Of a stretch of 64,000 bases of DNA, positions 8,308 to 20,746 are shown one piece after another. The notes beneath the pieces were generated by a model, which had not been told where the DNA came from, searched no databases, and worked only from the letters and a program-made list of their open reading frames with translations. This DNA is from Lepisosteus oculatus (Eukaryota > Chordata > Actinopteri > Semionotiformes > Lepisosteidae): NCBI RefSeq assembly GCF_040954835.1, contig NW_027168309.1, positions 310,001 to 374,000 of the forward strand, in the 5' to 3' direction. The position numbers and the translations under genes were made by a program. Numbering within the stretch: position 1 is the stretch's first letter; the number at the start of each line of letters is the position of its first letter.

Positions 8308-8389
8308 CGTAGTGGGCAGGATTCGAGCCGACGCGGGGAGACCCCAATGGCTTTCTAGCCCATCGCCTTAACCGCTCGGCCACGACTAC
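8308..8389 (-). tRNA. tRNA-Ser(AGA), degenerate
   Basis: Unchanged from unit 1. Confidence 0.7.
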
Positions 8390-10264
8390 AGGGAGCGCCG
8401 CCGCCGCCGGCTTGCGATCATTTAACACGGAGGGCGAGGCAGCGGCGGTAACCTTTTTCAATGTCGCTCTCCGCTTCCCCCCAAAAAAAAGCCAAATGAC
8501 ATGCTAGCACTCGGACACCCTTCAGAAGACTGAAGGGTGGCTTAAAGCTGGAAGGATTAGGTCTCCCCGTTCCGACGCGACAATCGAGCTTCCTTAGGCA
8601 GAGAGAAAGCAACATCGAGGAGCGTCAACAAGACTTTAGAAGCTGCGCCACACGCCACTTTCAGTCGCAGTCACAGCAGTTTTAAAGGCAGGAATCGCCT
8701 TTGCGAACGCCATGAGAAACAGAACGCAAGCTCAGGTCCTGCGGTTTAACAAACAGCCACGGCTTTCATGCGACTGGACATTTCTTTTCTGGAGCGAATT
8801 CACTTTCAACTTCAAGAAATTCACACAACTTGCGAAATACGAAATACAAATCTGGCTCATCGCTGCACAAGAAATACCGCCGGCTGGCAAGAAAATGACA
8901 ACGGTGTTTTTCCTTAACGAAAAACTTCCCATGGAGAAAAACAACGGCTGTGCGTCTCTGTCGGCTTGATTCAGTTTAATGCAAGTATTCATTCTCCTCC
9001 TGGAAAATACAGCTTGCGAAAGATGAAATACAATTCTTGGCTTTTCTGGGTGAGTGCAGAAGAAATCCTGCCGGCTGGCAGAAGAATTCCAGCCTTTTTT
9101 ACTCTTTAACCACAAACTTGCGAATGATACAAAGCAAGCGGGGTGCGTTTCTGTGCAGCTGTTAACTGAACAGCTGCTGCTTCAAGCCCACCCAGGGCTC
9201 ATTCCGATTTCAACATCATGCCCCCTGAAGGTAGACTGGATTTCTTTGCGAAGCATTCACCTTTTGGACGTTTCAGGAAAGGTGCGTGTCGATGCCAGAC
9301 TTGAAAAGCTTTCCATACAAAGAAACAACATAGTGCTTTTGATTGATGGGAAACGGCAAGAGCGGTTTGAGCAGCTCCGGCCTCTCAACCGCTTTACAAT
9401 GTGATCGGCACCTCGGTAGCCAGTTTAGAAGGCTGAAAAGGATGCTGGAAGCACAGCGACGTTCTAAAACCAGCGCTTGAAAAGCATCTGCATACATAAA
9501 ATGTCCATTTCCCCAAAGCTGAATCTGCATCTTCAGAAGATTGTCAGCTATACGTTTTCGTTCTTTGTTTCCTTTTTTTACGACAAGCTTTCGAGAAATG
9601 AACTGTCTATTGTGATGAAGGCTGCATTAGAAATTGTGCATCTAGCTTAGTTCAATGAAATCGGGAGGTGCACCTGTCTCAAGCGGATGGCTCTTTGCAG
9701 GCACACTACGGAAACCTGCGGGCGCAAGTTGGGAGAAGTGACTCTTGCAGAGTGTTGAGCTTCGAGAAGAGGGCTCCGCTCAGGAAGATATTTCCACATG
9801 TTGAAGAGTCGCTTTTCGCCCTTTCTTTCCCACATTTTTCCAGTGCGGTTATTGATCGCGTTCAAAATGTTTTCCCAACGTACGTGTTACCTGCAAAATC
9901 ACAGTGAAACTGTTATGCCCAAAAGATTCCTAATAGTTATTGTATTAGAATAGCTCTCCAATTTCTTAGCCTTCGTACACGCAATGTTTAAGGAAACGCT
10001 AGAGTAAATGAAACTGTAAATAGACAGGAGCTCTTCTTAGTTTTCATACAAGTTATGATGGCTGCAGCTCCTATCTGCGTCCGGGTGACCGGAGCCAAGG
10101 GATTATCTGCGGAACCCTTGATTTATCTCTCGGGCAAGGAGCTAGATACGCCCTTTTCATCTCGGTTTGATCACACCTGTGCATTAAAACGCAGTGCTCG
10201 GTACCATCGAGGTGTAAGAGGTTCAAGGATGAGCGGGAAACTTTGTTAATAAGGAGACGGGCAC

Positions 10265-10337
10265 CGCCCAACGTGGGGCTCGAACCCACGACCCTGAGAT
10301 TAAGAGTCTCATGCTCTACCGACTGAGCTAGCCGGGC
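10265..10337 (-). tRNA. tRNA-Lys(CTT)
   Basis: First copy with the canonical T loop TTCGAGC (T54) and B box GGTTCGAGCC; full match to vertebrate tRNA-Lys(CTT). Confidence 0.98.
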
Positions 10338-11158
10338 GCCGGTAGAGCTGGTGGTTAACTTGTCCCTGTTGACGGCAATTTGACAAGGTATACTTCCTGG
10401 CTTTTCATCATGTGCTGACCGGATTCGAGAGTAGCACACCCTGTTCTTTGTTGATTACTGTACCTCCAGCAGCGCAAATGTCAGTAATCATTGAAATGTA
10501 CGACCTACAATCTCCTCAGCATGCCCGCGTGGACTCCTCAGTGATCATCCTTCTACGTTCTGCTGTAGTTTTCATGCAAGTGAAAACCGTGCTCCAAATA
10601 ACAGCGGCACAGTTGTATCCTGCGGTAAGCATTCTTCTAATTCCATCGTTTTGCTCCAGGTAAAAGGTAGCGCATCATAGTGTTGATATTCCAAGGTTTC
10701 AGAGTCCGTATTGGATGGCTTGGATGCAGACATCGCTCAGAGCTCCCAGTATGATTTTCCCGAGTTCAGTTTTGCAGTGTTTTAGTGCTTTACTACTTCC
10801 AGTGGGCCTTTGAATGCTCTGCTAAGTAGAGACGTGACATAATTACTAATGCGACCGAGTGTGCTGGCTGTTCCTGGTTCGTAATGATTACAGTGAGAAA
10901 TCAATATAAACATAACTGCTTCGATTTCGAGGTTCAGTTGAAGCTTTCAAAGAAACTATCAAAGACCTCAGAACAACCGAAGACACATTTGGTCATCTCC
11001 GTATTGGTGAAGATTAAAGAGTCCCGCAAGTGTCAAGCTTGCACAAACACACACGAGAGAGAAACTCAGGACAGAATTTAAAGAAAGGGAGATGCAGACT
11101 ATTTGAAGGCACTTTGCTAACCCAATGGCATGCTTATGAATCGTGCATAGGACACACG

Positions 11159-11230
11159 TAGCAGAGGATGGTTTCGATCCATCGACCTCTGGGTTATGGG
11201 CCCAGCACGCTTCCGCTGCGCCACTCTGCT
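11159..11230 (-). tRNA. Initiator tRNA-Met(CAT)
   Basis: Canonical. Confidence 0.98.
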
Positions 11231-11509
11231 GACGGCCTCTCTGCGTGTGGCGCACAACTGCTCTTTTTATTTCCTACATAAGTGATGAAAGAGTTGAAAG
11301 TTTCAACGACAAACGCAGACGTCACTTTGAGCGCTTGGTGTTGTAGCACAAATCATCACATGCTGCTCTACACTGGATTATAAAAGCCGACACATTTTCC
11401 AAACATTTTAATGCTGGAGTCACACTGTAGTATTAATAACAGTGCGATACTCGAGGAGCGTAGTGGGATCGCGGTGGCTCATCAGACCGCCCCGGGACAG
11501 GGGGCCCGC

Positions 11510-11592
11510 GTCAGGATGGCCGAGCGGTCTAAGGCGCTGCGTTCAGGTCGCAGTCTCCCCTGGAGGCGTGGGTTCGAATCCCACTCCTGACA
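11510..11592 (+). tRNA. tRNA-Leu(CAG)
   Basis: Canonical, unchanged. Confidence 0.98.
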
Positions 11593-11943
11593 AAAAGCTT
11601 GCTCAGTGCCGTCTCCAGTCGGGTGCAAATGGGTGAAGCAGCCTGACGCAGGGAACGTGCGCCGATAGGCGTAGGTGTATCCCCTGCCTCTTCCGATTTA
11701 GCTCGTGCTCCATAGGATGGAAGCGGATGCTCTGGCTTTTTGACTCGAATATAACCTGATCACAACAGAAGGCCGTGCAGCCCAGTGCTGGTTTAAGAAT
11801 GCCTCGTGTCTTCAGGCCCCTATTCCTTCAGGTTACCCCTTTGGAATAGTCGTCCGAAAAAGACGGGAAAGGAAAAGCATGTAAGCTCCCACACACTGCG
11901 TTAGCATTAGCGGTTGGAATCTGATGGGAGAAAAGCAACCTGG

Positions 11944-12015
11944 CTCGCCGTCAAGCAATCCATCCCTGGTCTCCCACGTGACAGGCGGGGATACGCACCA
12001 CTATACTAACGAGGA
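11944..12015 (-). pseudogene. tRNA-Asp(GTC) pseudogene
   Basis: Unchanged relic with TTTT nine bases past its 3' end. Confidence 0.88.
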
Positions 12016-12426
12016 GCGCTTGCTTGGCGCTTGAAGACACTTCCTCTTGCGGCTACTACTGTTTCCGGTTTCGTCTTTTCTTTTCATTCCTCCCAGAGGA
12101 GCGCATGAAAACGTTTCCATCTGCGCCATCCTCACCCCTCCAATGCTATGGTCCCTGCTCCTCCTGGTGCACTGCAAACACTCATTCAGCCGGTTCTTTC
12201 AGTTTGAATAATTAGGTCTTCAAAGGCTGGAAGTAGGGCGCAAAAGACATGCCAATGCCAAAAGCGTGGCTGTGTGCTTCCAGCTGTGAAATGTCACTGG
12301 TGGATGTTGAAGACATTACTTCCAAGGCAGCAGGTCCAAGCGATTTAGCGTTTGTACAAGAAGCAGGAAGAGAGAAACGGCACTCCGCCTTTTTCTGGGC
12401 AGGCCGAAGCGACAGGAGAAGGGCGC

Positions 12427-12508
12427 CGTAGTGGGCAGGATTCGAGCCGACGCGGGGAGACCCCAATGGCTTTCTAGCCCATCGCCTTAACCGCTCGGCC
12501 ACGACTAC
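12427..12508 (-). tRNA. tRNA-Ser(AGA), degenerate
   Basis: Unchanged from unit 1. Confidence 0.7.
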
Positions 12509-14383
12509 AGGGAGCGCCGCCGCCGCCGGCTTGCGATCATTTAACACGGAGGGCGAGGCAGCGGCGGTAACCTTTTTCAATGTCGCTCTCCGCTTCCCCC
12601 CAAAAAAAAGCCAAATGACATGCTAGCACTCGGACACCCTTCAGAAGACTGAAGGGTGGCTTAAAGCTGGAAGGATTAGGTCTCCCCGTTCCGACGCGAC
12701 AATCGAGCTTCCTTAGGCAGAGAGAAAGCAACATCGAGGAGCGTCAACAAGACTTTAGAAGCTGCGCCACACGCCACTTTCAGTCGCAGTCACAGCAGTT
12801 TTAAAGGCAGGAATCGCCTTTGCGAACGCCATGAGAAACAGAACGCAAGCTCAGGTCCTGCGGTTTAACAAACAGCCACGGCTTTCATGCGACTGGACAT
12901 TTCTTTTCTGGAGCGAATTCACTTTCAACTTCAAGAAATTCACACAACTTGCGAAATACGAAATACAAATCTGGCTCATCGCTGCACAAGAAATACCGCC
13001 GGCTGGCAAGAAAATGACAACGGTGTTTTTCCTTAACGAAAAACTTCCCATGGAGAAAAACAACGGCTGTGCGTCTCTGTCGGCTTGATTCAGTTTAATG
13101 CAAGTATTCATTCTCCTCCTGGAAAATACAGCTTGCGAAAGATGAAATACAATTCTTGGCTTTTCTGGGTGAGTGCAGAAGAAATCCTGCCGGCTGGCAG
13201 AAGAATTCCAGCCTTTTTTACTCTTTAACCAGAAACTTGCGAATGATACAAAGCAAGCGGGGTGCGTTTCTGTGCAGCTGTTAACTGAACAGCTGCTGCT
13301 TCAAGCCCACCCAGGGCTCATTCCGATTTCAACATCATGCCCCCTGAAGGTAGACTGGATTTCTTTGCGAAGCATTCACCTTTTGGACGTTTCAGGAAAG
13401 GTGCGTGTCGATGCCAGACTTGAAAAGCTTTCCATACAAAGAAACAACATAGTGCTTTTGATTGATGGGAAACGGCAAGAGCGGTTTGAGCAGCTCCGGC
13501 CTCTCAACCGCTTTACAATGTGATCGGCACCTCGGTAGCCAGTTTAGAAGGCTGAAAAGGATGCTGGAAGCACAGCGACGTTCTAAAACCAGCGCTTGAA
13601 AAGCATCTGCATACATAAAATGTCCATTTCCCCAAAGCTGAATCTGCATCTTCAGAAGATTGTCAGCTATACGTTTTCGTTCTTTGTTTCCTTTTTTTAC
13701 GACAAGCTTTCGAGAAATGAACTGTCTATTGTGATGAAGGCTGCATTAGAAATTGTGCATCTAGCTTAGTTCAATGAAATCGGGAGGTGCACCTGTCTCA
13801 AGCGGATGGCTCTTTGCAGGCACACTACGGAAACCTGCGGGCGCAAGTTGGGAGAAGTGACTCTTGCAGAGTGTTGAGCTTCGAGAAGAGGGCTCCGCTC
13901 AGGAAGATATTTCCACATGTTGAAGAGTCGCTTTTCGCCCTTTCTTTCCCACATTTTTCCAGTGCGGTTATTGATCGCGTTCAAAATGTTTTCCCAACGT
14001 ACGTGTTACCTGCAAAATCACAGTGAAACTGTTATGCCCAAAAGATTCCTAATAGTTATTGTATTAGAATAGCTCTCCAATTTCTTAGCCTTCGTACACG
14101 CAATGTTTAAGGAAACGCTAGAGTAAATGAAACTGTAAATAGACAGGAGCTCTTCTTAGTTTTCATACAAGTTATGATGGCTGCAGCTCCTATCTGCGTC
14201 CCGGTGACCGGAGCCAAGGGATTATCTGCGGAACCCTTGATTTATCTCTCGGGCAAGGAGCTAGATACGCCCTTTTCATCTCGGTTTGATCACACCTGTG
14301 CATTAAAACGCAGTGCTCGGTACCATCGAGGTGTAAGAGGTTCAAGGATGAGCGGGAAACTTTGTTAATAAGGAGACGGGCAC

Positions 14384-14456
14384 CGCCCAACGTGGGGCTC
14401 GAACCCACGACCCTGAGATTAAGAGTCTCATGCTCTACCGACTGAGCTAGCCGGGC
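14384..14456 (-). tRNA. tRNA-Lys(CTT)
   Basis: Canonical, T54 present. Confidence 0.98.
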
Positions 14457-15277
14457 GCCGGTGGAGCTGGTGGTTAACTTGTCCCTGTTGACGGCAATTT
14501 GACAAGGTATACTTCCTGGCTTTTCATCATGTGCTGACCGGATTCGAGAGTAGCACACCCTGTTCTTTGTTGATTACTGTACCTCCAGCAGCGCAAATGT
14601 CAGTAATCATTGAAATGTACGACCTACAATCTCCTCAGCATGCCCGCGTGGACTCCTCAGTGATCATCCTTCTACGTTCTGCTGTAGTTTTCATGCAAGT
14701 GAAAACCGTGCTCCAAATAACAGCGGCACAGTTGTATCCTGCGGTAAGCATTCTTCTAATTCCATCGTTTTGCTCCAGGTAAAAGGTAGCGCATCATAGT
14801 GTTGATATTCCAAGGTTTCAGAGTCCGTATTGGATGGCTTGGATGCAGACATCGCTCAGAGCTCCCAGTATGATTTTCCCGAGTTCAGTTTTGCAGTGTT
14901 TTAGTGCTTTACTACTTCCAGTGGGCCTTTGAATGCTCTGCTAAGTAGAGACGTGACATAATTACTAATGCGACCGAGTGTGCTGGCTGTTCCTGGTTCG
15001 TAATGATTAACGCGAGAAATCAATATAAACATAACTGCTTCGATTTCGAGGTTCAGTTGAAGCTTTCAAAGAAACTATCAAAGACCTCAGAACAACCGAA
15101 GACACATTTGGTCATCTCCGTATTGGTGAAGATTAAAGAGTCCCGCAAGTGTCAAGCTTGCACAAACACACACGAGAGAGAAACTCAGGACAGAATTTAA
15201 AGAAAGGGAGATGCAGACTATTTGAAGGCACTTTGCTAACCCAATGGCATGCTTATGAATCGTGCATAGGACACACG

Positions 15278-15349
15278 TAGCAGAGGATGGTTTCGATCCA
15301 TCGACCTCTGGGTTATGGGCCCAGCACGCTTCCGCTGCGCCACTCTGCT
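15278..15349 (-). tRNA. Initiator tRNA-Met(CAT)
   Basis: Canonical. Confidence 0.98.
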
Positions 15350-15628
15350 GACGGCCTCTCTGCGTGTGGCGCACAACTGCTCTTTTTATTTCCTACATAA
15401 GTGATGAAAGAGTTGAAAGTTTCAACGACAAACGCAGACGTCACTTTGAGCGCTTGGTGTTGTAGCACAAATCATCACATGCTGCTCTACACTGGATTAT
15501 AAAAGCCGACACATTTTCCAAACATTTTAATGCTGGAGTCACACTGTAGTATTAATAACAGTGCGATACTCGAGGAGCGTAGTGGGATCGCGGTGGCTCA
15601 TCAGACCGCCCCGGGACAGGGGGCCCGC

Positions 15629-15711
15629 GTCAGGATGGCCGAGCGGTCTAAGGCGCTGCGTTCAGGTCGCAGTCTCCCCTGGAGGCGTGGGTTCGAATCC
15701 CACTCCTGACA
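15629..15711 (+). tRNA. tRNA-Leu(CAG)
   Basis: Canonical. Confidence 0.98.
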
Positions 15712-16062
15712 AAAAGCTTGCTCAGTGCCGTCTCCAGTCGGGTGCAAATGGGTGAAGCAGCCTGACGCAGGGAACGTGCGCCGATAGGCGTAGGTGTATC
15801 CCCTGCCTCTTCCGATTTAGCTCGTGCTCCATAGGATGGAAGCGGATGCTCTGGCTTTTTGACTCGAATATAACCTGATCACAACAGAAGGCCGTGCAGC
15901 CCAGTGCTGGTTTAAGAATGCCTCGTGTCTTCAGGCCCCTATTCCTTCAGGTTACCCCTTTGGAATAGTCGTCCGAAAAAGACAGGAAAGGAAAAGCATG
16001 TAAGCTCCCACACACTGCGTTAGCATTAGCGGTTGGAATCTGATGGGAGAAAAGCAACCTGG

Positions 16063-16134
16063 CTCGCCGTCAAGCAATCCATCCCTGGTCTCCCACGTGA
16101 CAGGCGGGGATACGCACCACTATACTAACGAGGA
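16063..16134 (-). pseudogene. tRNA-Asp(GTC) pseudogene
   Basis: Unchanged relic. Confidence 0.88.
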
Positions 16135-16545
16135 GCGCTTGCTTGGCGCTTGAAGACACTTCCTCTTGCGGCTACTACTGTTTCCGGTTTCGTCTTTTCT
16201 TTTCATTCCTCCCAGAGGAGCGCATGAAAACGTTTCCATCTGCGCCATCCTCACCCCTCCAATGCTATGGTCCCTGCTCCTCCTGGTGCACTGCAAACAC
16301 TCATTCAGCCGGTTCTTTCAGTTTGAATAATTAGGTCTTCAAAGGCTGGAAGTAGGGCGCAAAAGACATGCCAATGCCAAAAGCGTGGCTGTGTGCTTCC
16401 AGCTGTGAAATGTCACTGGTGGATGTTGAAGACATTACTTCCAAGGCAGCAGGTCCAAGCGATTTAGCGTTTGTACAAGAAGCAGGAAGAGAGAAACGGC
16501 ACTCCGCCTTTTTCTTGGCAGGCCGAAGCGACAGGAGAAGGGCGC

Positions 16546-16627
16546 CGTAGTGGGCAGGATTCGAGCCGACGCGGGGAGACCCCAATGGCTTTCTAGCCCA
16601 TCGCCTTAACCGCTCGGCCACGACTAC
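16546..16627 (-). tRNA. tRNA-Ser(AGA), degenerate
   Basis: Unchanged from unit 1. Confidence 0.7.
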
Positions 16628-18502
16628 AGGGAGCGCCGCCGCCGCCGGCTTGCGATCATTTAACACGGAGGGCGAGGCAGCGGCGGTAACCTTTTTCAAT
16701 GTCGCTCTCCGCTTCCCCCCAAAAAAAAGCCAAATGACATGCTAGCACTCGGACACCCTTCAGAAGACTGAAGGGTGGCTTAAAGCTGGAAGGATTAGGT
16801 CTCCCCGTTCCGACGCGACAATCGAGCTTCCTTAGGCAGAGAGAAAGCAACATCGAGGAGCGTCAACAAGACTTTAGAAGCTGCGCCACACGCCACTTTC
16901 AGTCGCAGTCACAGCAGTTTTAAAGGCAGGAATCGCCTTTGCGAACGCCATGAGAAACAGAACGCAAGCTCAGGTCCTGCGGTTTAACAAACAGCCACGG
17001 CTTTCATGCGACTGGACATTTCTTTTCTGGAGCGAATTCACTTTCAACTTCAAGAAATTCACACAACTTGCGAAATACGAAATACAAATCTGGCTCATCG
17101 CTGCACAAGAAATACCGCCGGCTGGCAAGAAAATGACAACGGTGTTTTTCCTTAACGAAAAACTTCCCATGGAGAAAAACAACGGCTGTGCGTCTCTGTC
17201 GGCTTGATTCAGTTTAATGCAAGTATTCATTCTCCTCCTGGAAAATACAGCTTGCGAAAGATGAAATACAATTCTTGGCTTTTCTGGGTGAGTGCAGAAG
17301 AAATCCTGCCGGCTGGCAGAAGAATTCCAGCCTTTTTTACTCTTTAACCAGAAACTTGCGAATGATACAAAGCAAGCGGGGTGCGTTTCTGTGCAGCTGT
17401 TAACTGAACAGCTGCTGCTTCAAGCCCACCCAGGGCTCATTCCGATTTCAACATCATGCCCCCTGAAGGTAGACTGGATTTCTTTGCGAAGCATTCACCT
17501 TTTGGACGTTTCAGGAAAGGTGCGTGTCGATGCCAGACTTGAAAAGCTTTCCATACAAAGAAACAACATAGTGCTTTTGATTGATGGGAAACGGCAAGAG
17601 CGGTTTGAGCAGCTCCGGCCTCTCAACCGCTTTACAATGTGATCGGCACCTCGGTAGCCAGTTTAGAAGGCTGAAAAGGATGCTGGAAGCACAGCGACGT
17701 TCTAAAACCAGCGCTTGAAAAGCATCTGCATACATAAAATGTCCATTTCCCCAAAGCTGAATCTGCATCTTCAGAAGATTGTCAGCTATACGTTTTCGTT
17801 CTTTGTTTCCTTTTTTTACGACAAGCTTTCGAGAAATGAACTGTCTATTGTGATGAAGGCTGCATTAGAAATTGTGCATCTAGCTTAGTTCAATGAAATC
17901 GGGAGGTGCACCTGTCTCAAGCGGATGGCTCTTTGCAGGCACACTACGGAAACCTGCGGGCGCAAGTTGGGAGAAGTGACTCTTGCAGAGTGTTGAGCTT
18001 CGAGAAGAGGGCTCCGCTCAGGAAGATATTTCCACATGTTGAAGAGTCGCTTTTCGCCCTTTCTTTCCCACATTTTTCCAGTGCGGTTATTGATCGCGTT
18101 CAAAATGTTTTCCCAACGTACGTGTTACCTGCAAAATCACAGTGAAACTGTTATGCCCAAAAGATTCCTAATAGTTATTGTATTAGAATAGCTCTCCAAT
18201 TTCTTAGCCTTCGTACACGCAATGTTTAAGGAAACGCTAGAGTAAATGAAACTGTAAATAGACAGGAGCTCTTCTTAGTTTTCATACAAGTTATGATGGC
18301 TGCAGCTCCTATCTGCGTCCGGGTGACCGGAGCCAAGGGATTATCTGCGGAACCCTTGATTTATCTCTCGGGCAAGGAGCTAGATACGCCCTTTTCATCT
18401 CGGTTTGATCACACCTGTGCATTAAAACGCAGTGCTCGGTACCATCGAGGTGTAAGAGGTTCAAGGATGAGCGGGAAACTTTGTTAATAAGGAGACGGGC
18501 AC

Positions 18503-18575
18503 CGCCCAACGTGGGGCTCGAACCCACGACCCTGAGATTAAGAGTCTCATGCTCTACCGACTGAGCTAGCCGGGC
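18503..18575 (-). tRNA. tRNA-Lys(CTT)
   Basis: Canonical; 5' flank GGTAGAGCTGG rather than GGTGGAGCTGG. Confidence 0.98.
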
Positions 18576-19396
18576 GCCGGTAGAGCTGGTGGTTAACTTG
18601 TCCCTGTTGACGGCAATTTGACAAGGTATACTTCCTGGCTTTTCATCATGTGCTGACCGGATTCGAGAGTAGCACACCCTGTTCTTTGTTGATTACTGTA
18701 CCTCCAGCAGCGCAAATGTCAGTAATCATTGAAATGTACGACCTACAATCTCCTCAGCATGCCCGCGTGGACTCCTCAGTGATCATCCTTCTACGTTCTG
18801 CTGTAGTTTTCATGCAAGTGAAAACCGTGCTCCAAATAACAGCGGCACAGTTGTATCCTGCGGTAAGCATTCTTCTAATTCCATCGTTTTGCTCCAGGTA
18901 AAAGGTAGCGCATCATAGTGTTGATATTCCAAGGTTTCAGAGTCCGTATTGGATGGCTTGGATGCAGACATCGCTCAGAGCTCCCAGTATGATTTTCCCG
19001 AGTTCAGTTTTGCAGTGTTTTAGTGCTTTACTACTTCCAGTGGGCCTTTGAATGCTCTGCTAAGTAGAGACGTGACATAATTACTAATGCGACCGAGTGT
19101 GCTGGCTGTTCCTGGTTCGTAATGATTACAGTGAGAAATCAATATAAACATAACTGCTTCGATTTCGAGGTTCAGTTGAAGCTTTCAAAGAAACTATCAA
19201 AGACCTCAGAACAACCGAAGACACATTTGGTCATCTCCGTATTGGTGAAGATTAAAGAGTCCCGCAAGTGTCAAGCTTGCACAAACACACACGAGAGAGA
19301 AACTCAGGACAGAATTTAAAGAAAGGGAGATGCAGACTATTTGAAGGCACTTTGCTAACCCAATGGCATGCTTATGAATCGTGCATAGGACACACG

Positions 19397-19468
19397 TAGC
19401 AGAGGATGGTTTCGATCCATCGACCTCTGGGTTATGGGCCCAGCACGCTTCCGCTGCGCCACTCTGCT
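19397..19468 (-). tRNA. Initiator tRNA-Met(CAT)
   Basis: Canonical. Confidence 0.98.
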
Positions 19469-19747
19469 GACGGCCCCTCTGCGTGTGGCGCACAACTGCT
19501 CTTTTTATTTCCTACATAAGTGATGAAAGAGTTGAAAGTTTCAACGACAAACGCAGACGTCACTTTGAGCGCTTGGTGTTGTAGCACAAATCATCACATG
19601 CTGCTCTACACTGGATTATAAAAGCCGACACATTTTCCAAACATTTTAATGCTGGAGTCACACTGTAGTATTAATAACAGTGCGATACTCGAGGAGCGTA
19701 GTGGGATCGCGGTGGCTCATCAGACCGCCCCGGGACAGGGGGCCCGC

Positions 19748-19830
19748 GTCAGGATGGCCGAGCGGTCTAAGGCGCTGCGTTCAGGTCGCAGTCTCCCCTG
19801 GAGGCGTGGGTTCGAATCCCACTCCTGACA
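19748..19830 (+). tRNA. tRNA-Leu(CAG)
   Basis: Canonical. Confidence 0.98.
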
Positions 19831-20181
19831 AAAAGCTTGCTCAGTGCCGTCTCCAGTCGGGTGCAAATGGGTGAAGCAGCCTGACGCAGGGAACGTGCGC
19901 CGATAGGCGTAGGTGTATCCCCTGCCTCTTCCGATTTAGCTCGTGCTCCATAGGATGGAAGCGGATGCTCTGGCTTTTTGACTCGAATATAACCTGATCA
20001 CAACAGAAGGCCGTGCAGCCCAGTGCTGGTTTAAGAATGCCTCGTGTCTTCAGGCCCCTATTCCTTCAGGTTACCCCTTTGGAATAGTCGTCCGAAAAAG
20101 ACGGGAAAGGAAAAGCATGTAAGCTCCCACACACTGCGTTAGCATTAGCGGTTGGAATCTGATGGGAGAAAAGCAACCTGG

Positions 20182-20253
20182 CTCGCCGTCAAGCAATCCA
20201 TCCCTGGTCTCCCACGTGACAGGCGGGGATACGCACCACTATACTAACGAGGA
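20182..20253 (-). pseudogene. tRNA-Asp(GTC) pseudogene
   Basis: Unchanged relic. Confidence 0.88.
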
Positions 20254-20664
20254 GCGCTTGCTTGGCGCTTGAAGACACTTCCTCTTGCGGCTACTACTGT
20301 TTCCGGTTTCGTCTTTTCTTTTCATTCCTCCCAGAGGAGCGCATGAAAACGTTTCCATCTGCGCCATCCTCACCCCTCCAATGCTATGGTCCCTGCTCCT
20401 CCTGGTGCACTGCAAACACTCATTCAGCCGGTTCTTTCAGTTTGAATAATTAGGTCTTCAAAGGCTGGAAGTAGGGCGCAAAAGACATGCCAATGCCAAA
20501 AGCGTGGCTGTGTGCTTCCAGCTGTGAAATGTCACTGGTGGATGTTGAAGACATTACTTCCAAGGCAGCAGGTCCAAGCGATTTAGCGTTTGTACAAGAA
20601 GCAGGAAGAGAGAAACGGCACTCCGCCTTTTTCTGGGCAGGCCGAAGCGACAGGAGAAGGGCGC

Positions 20665-20746
20665 CGTAGTGGGCAGGATTCGAGCCGACGCGGGGAGACC
20701 CCAATGGCTTTCTAGCCCATCGCCTTAACCGCTCGGCCACGACTAC
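20665..20746 (-). tRNA. tRNA-Ser(AGA), degenerate
   Basis: Unchanged from unit 1. Confidence 0.7.

Larger units (their letters stand above)
8239..12357 (+). repeat. Array unit 3 (4119 bp)
   Basis: First unit with the CGTCCGGGTGACC variant (10079), TTACAGTGAG (10888) and AGACGGGAAAGG (11863). The same set returns in unit 5, two units on. Confidence 0.95.
12358..16476 (+). repeat. Array unit 4 (4119 bp)
   Basis: Returns to the unit 1/2 spacer state (CCCGGTGACC, TTAACGCGAG, AGACAGGAAAGG) between units 3 and 5, but with canonical Lys. Its first 60 bp carry TTCTGGGCAGG rather than TTCTTGGCAGG. Confidence 0.95.
16477..20595 (+). repeat. Array unit 5 (4119 bp)
   Basis: Carries the unit 3 marker set in its second half, plus GGCCCCTCTGCG (instead of GGCCTCTCTGCG) just upstream of iMet, near 19474. 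That change continues through unit 9. Confidence 0.95.
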
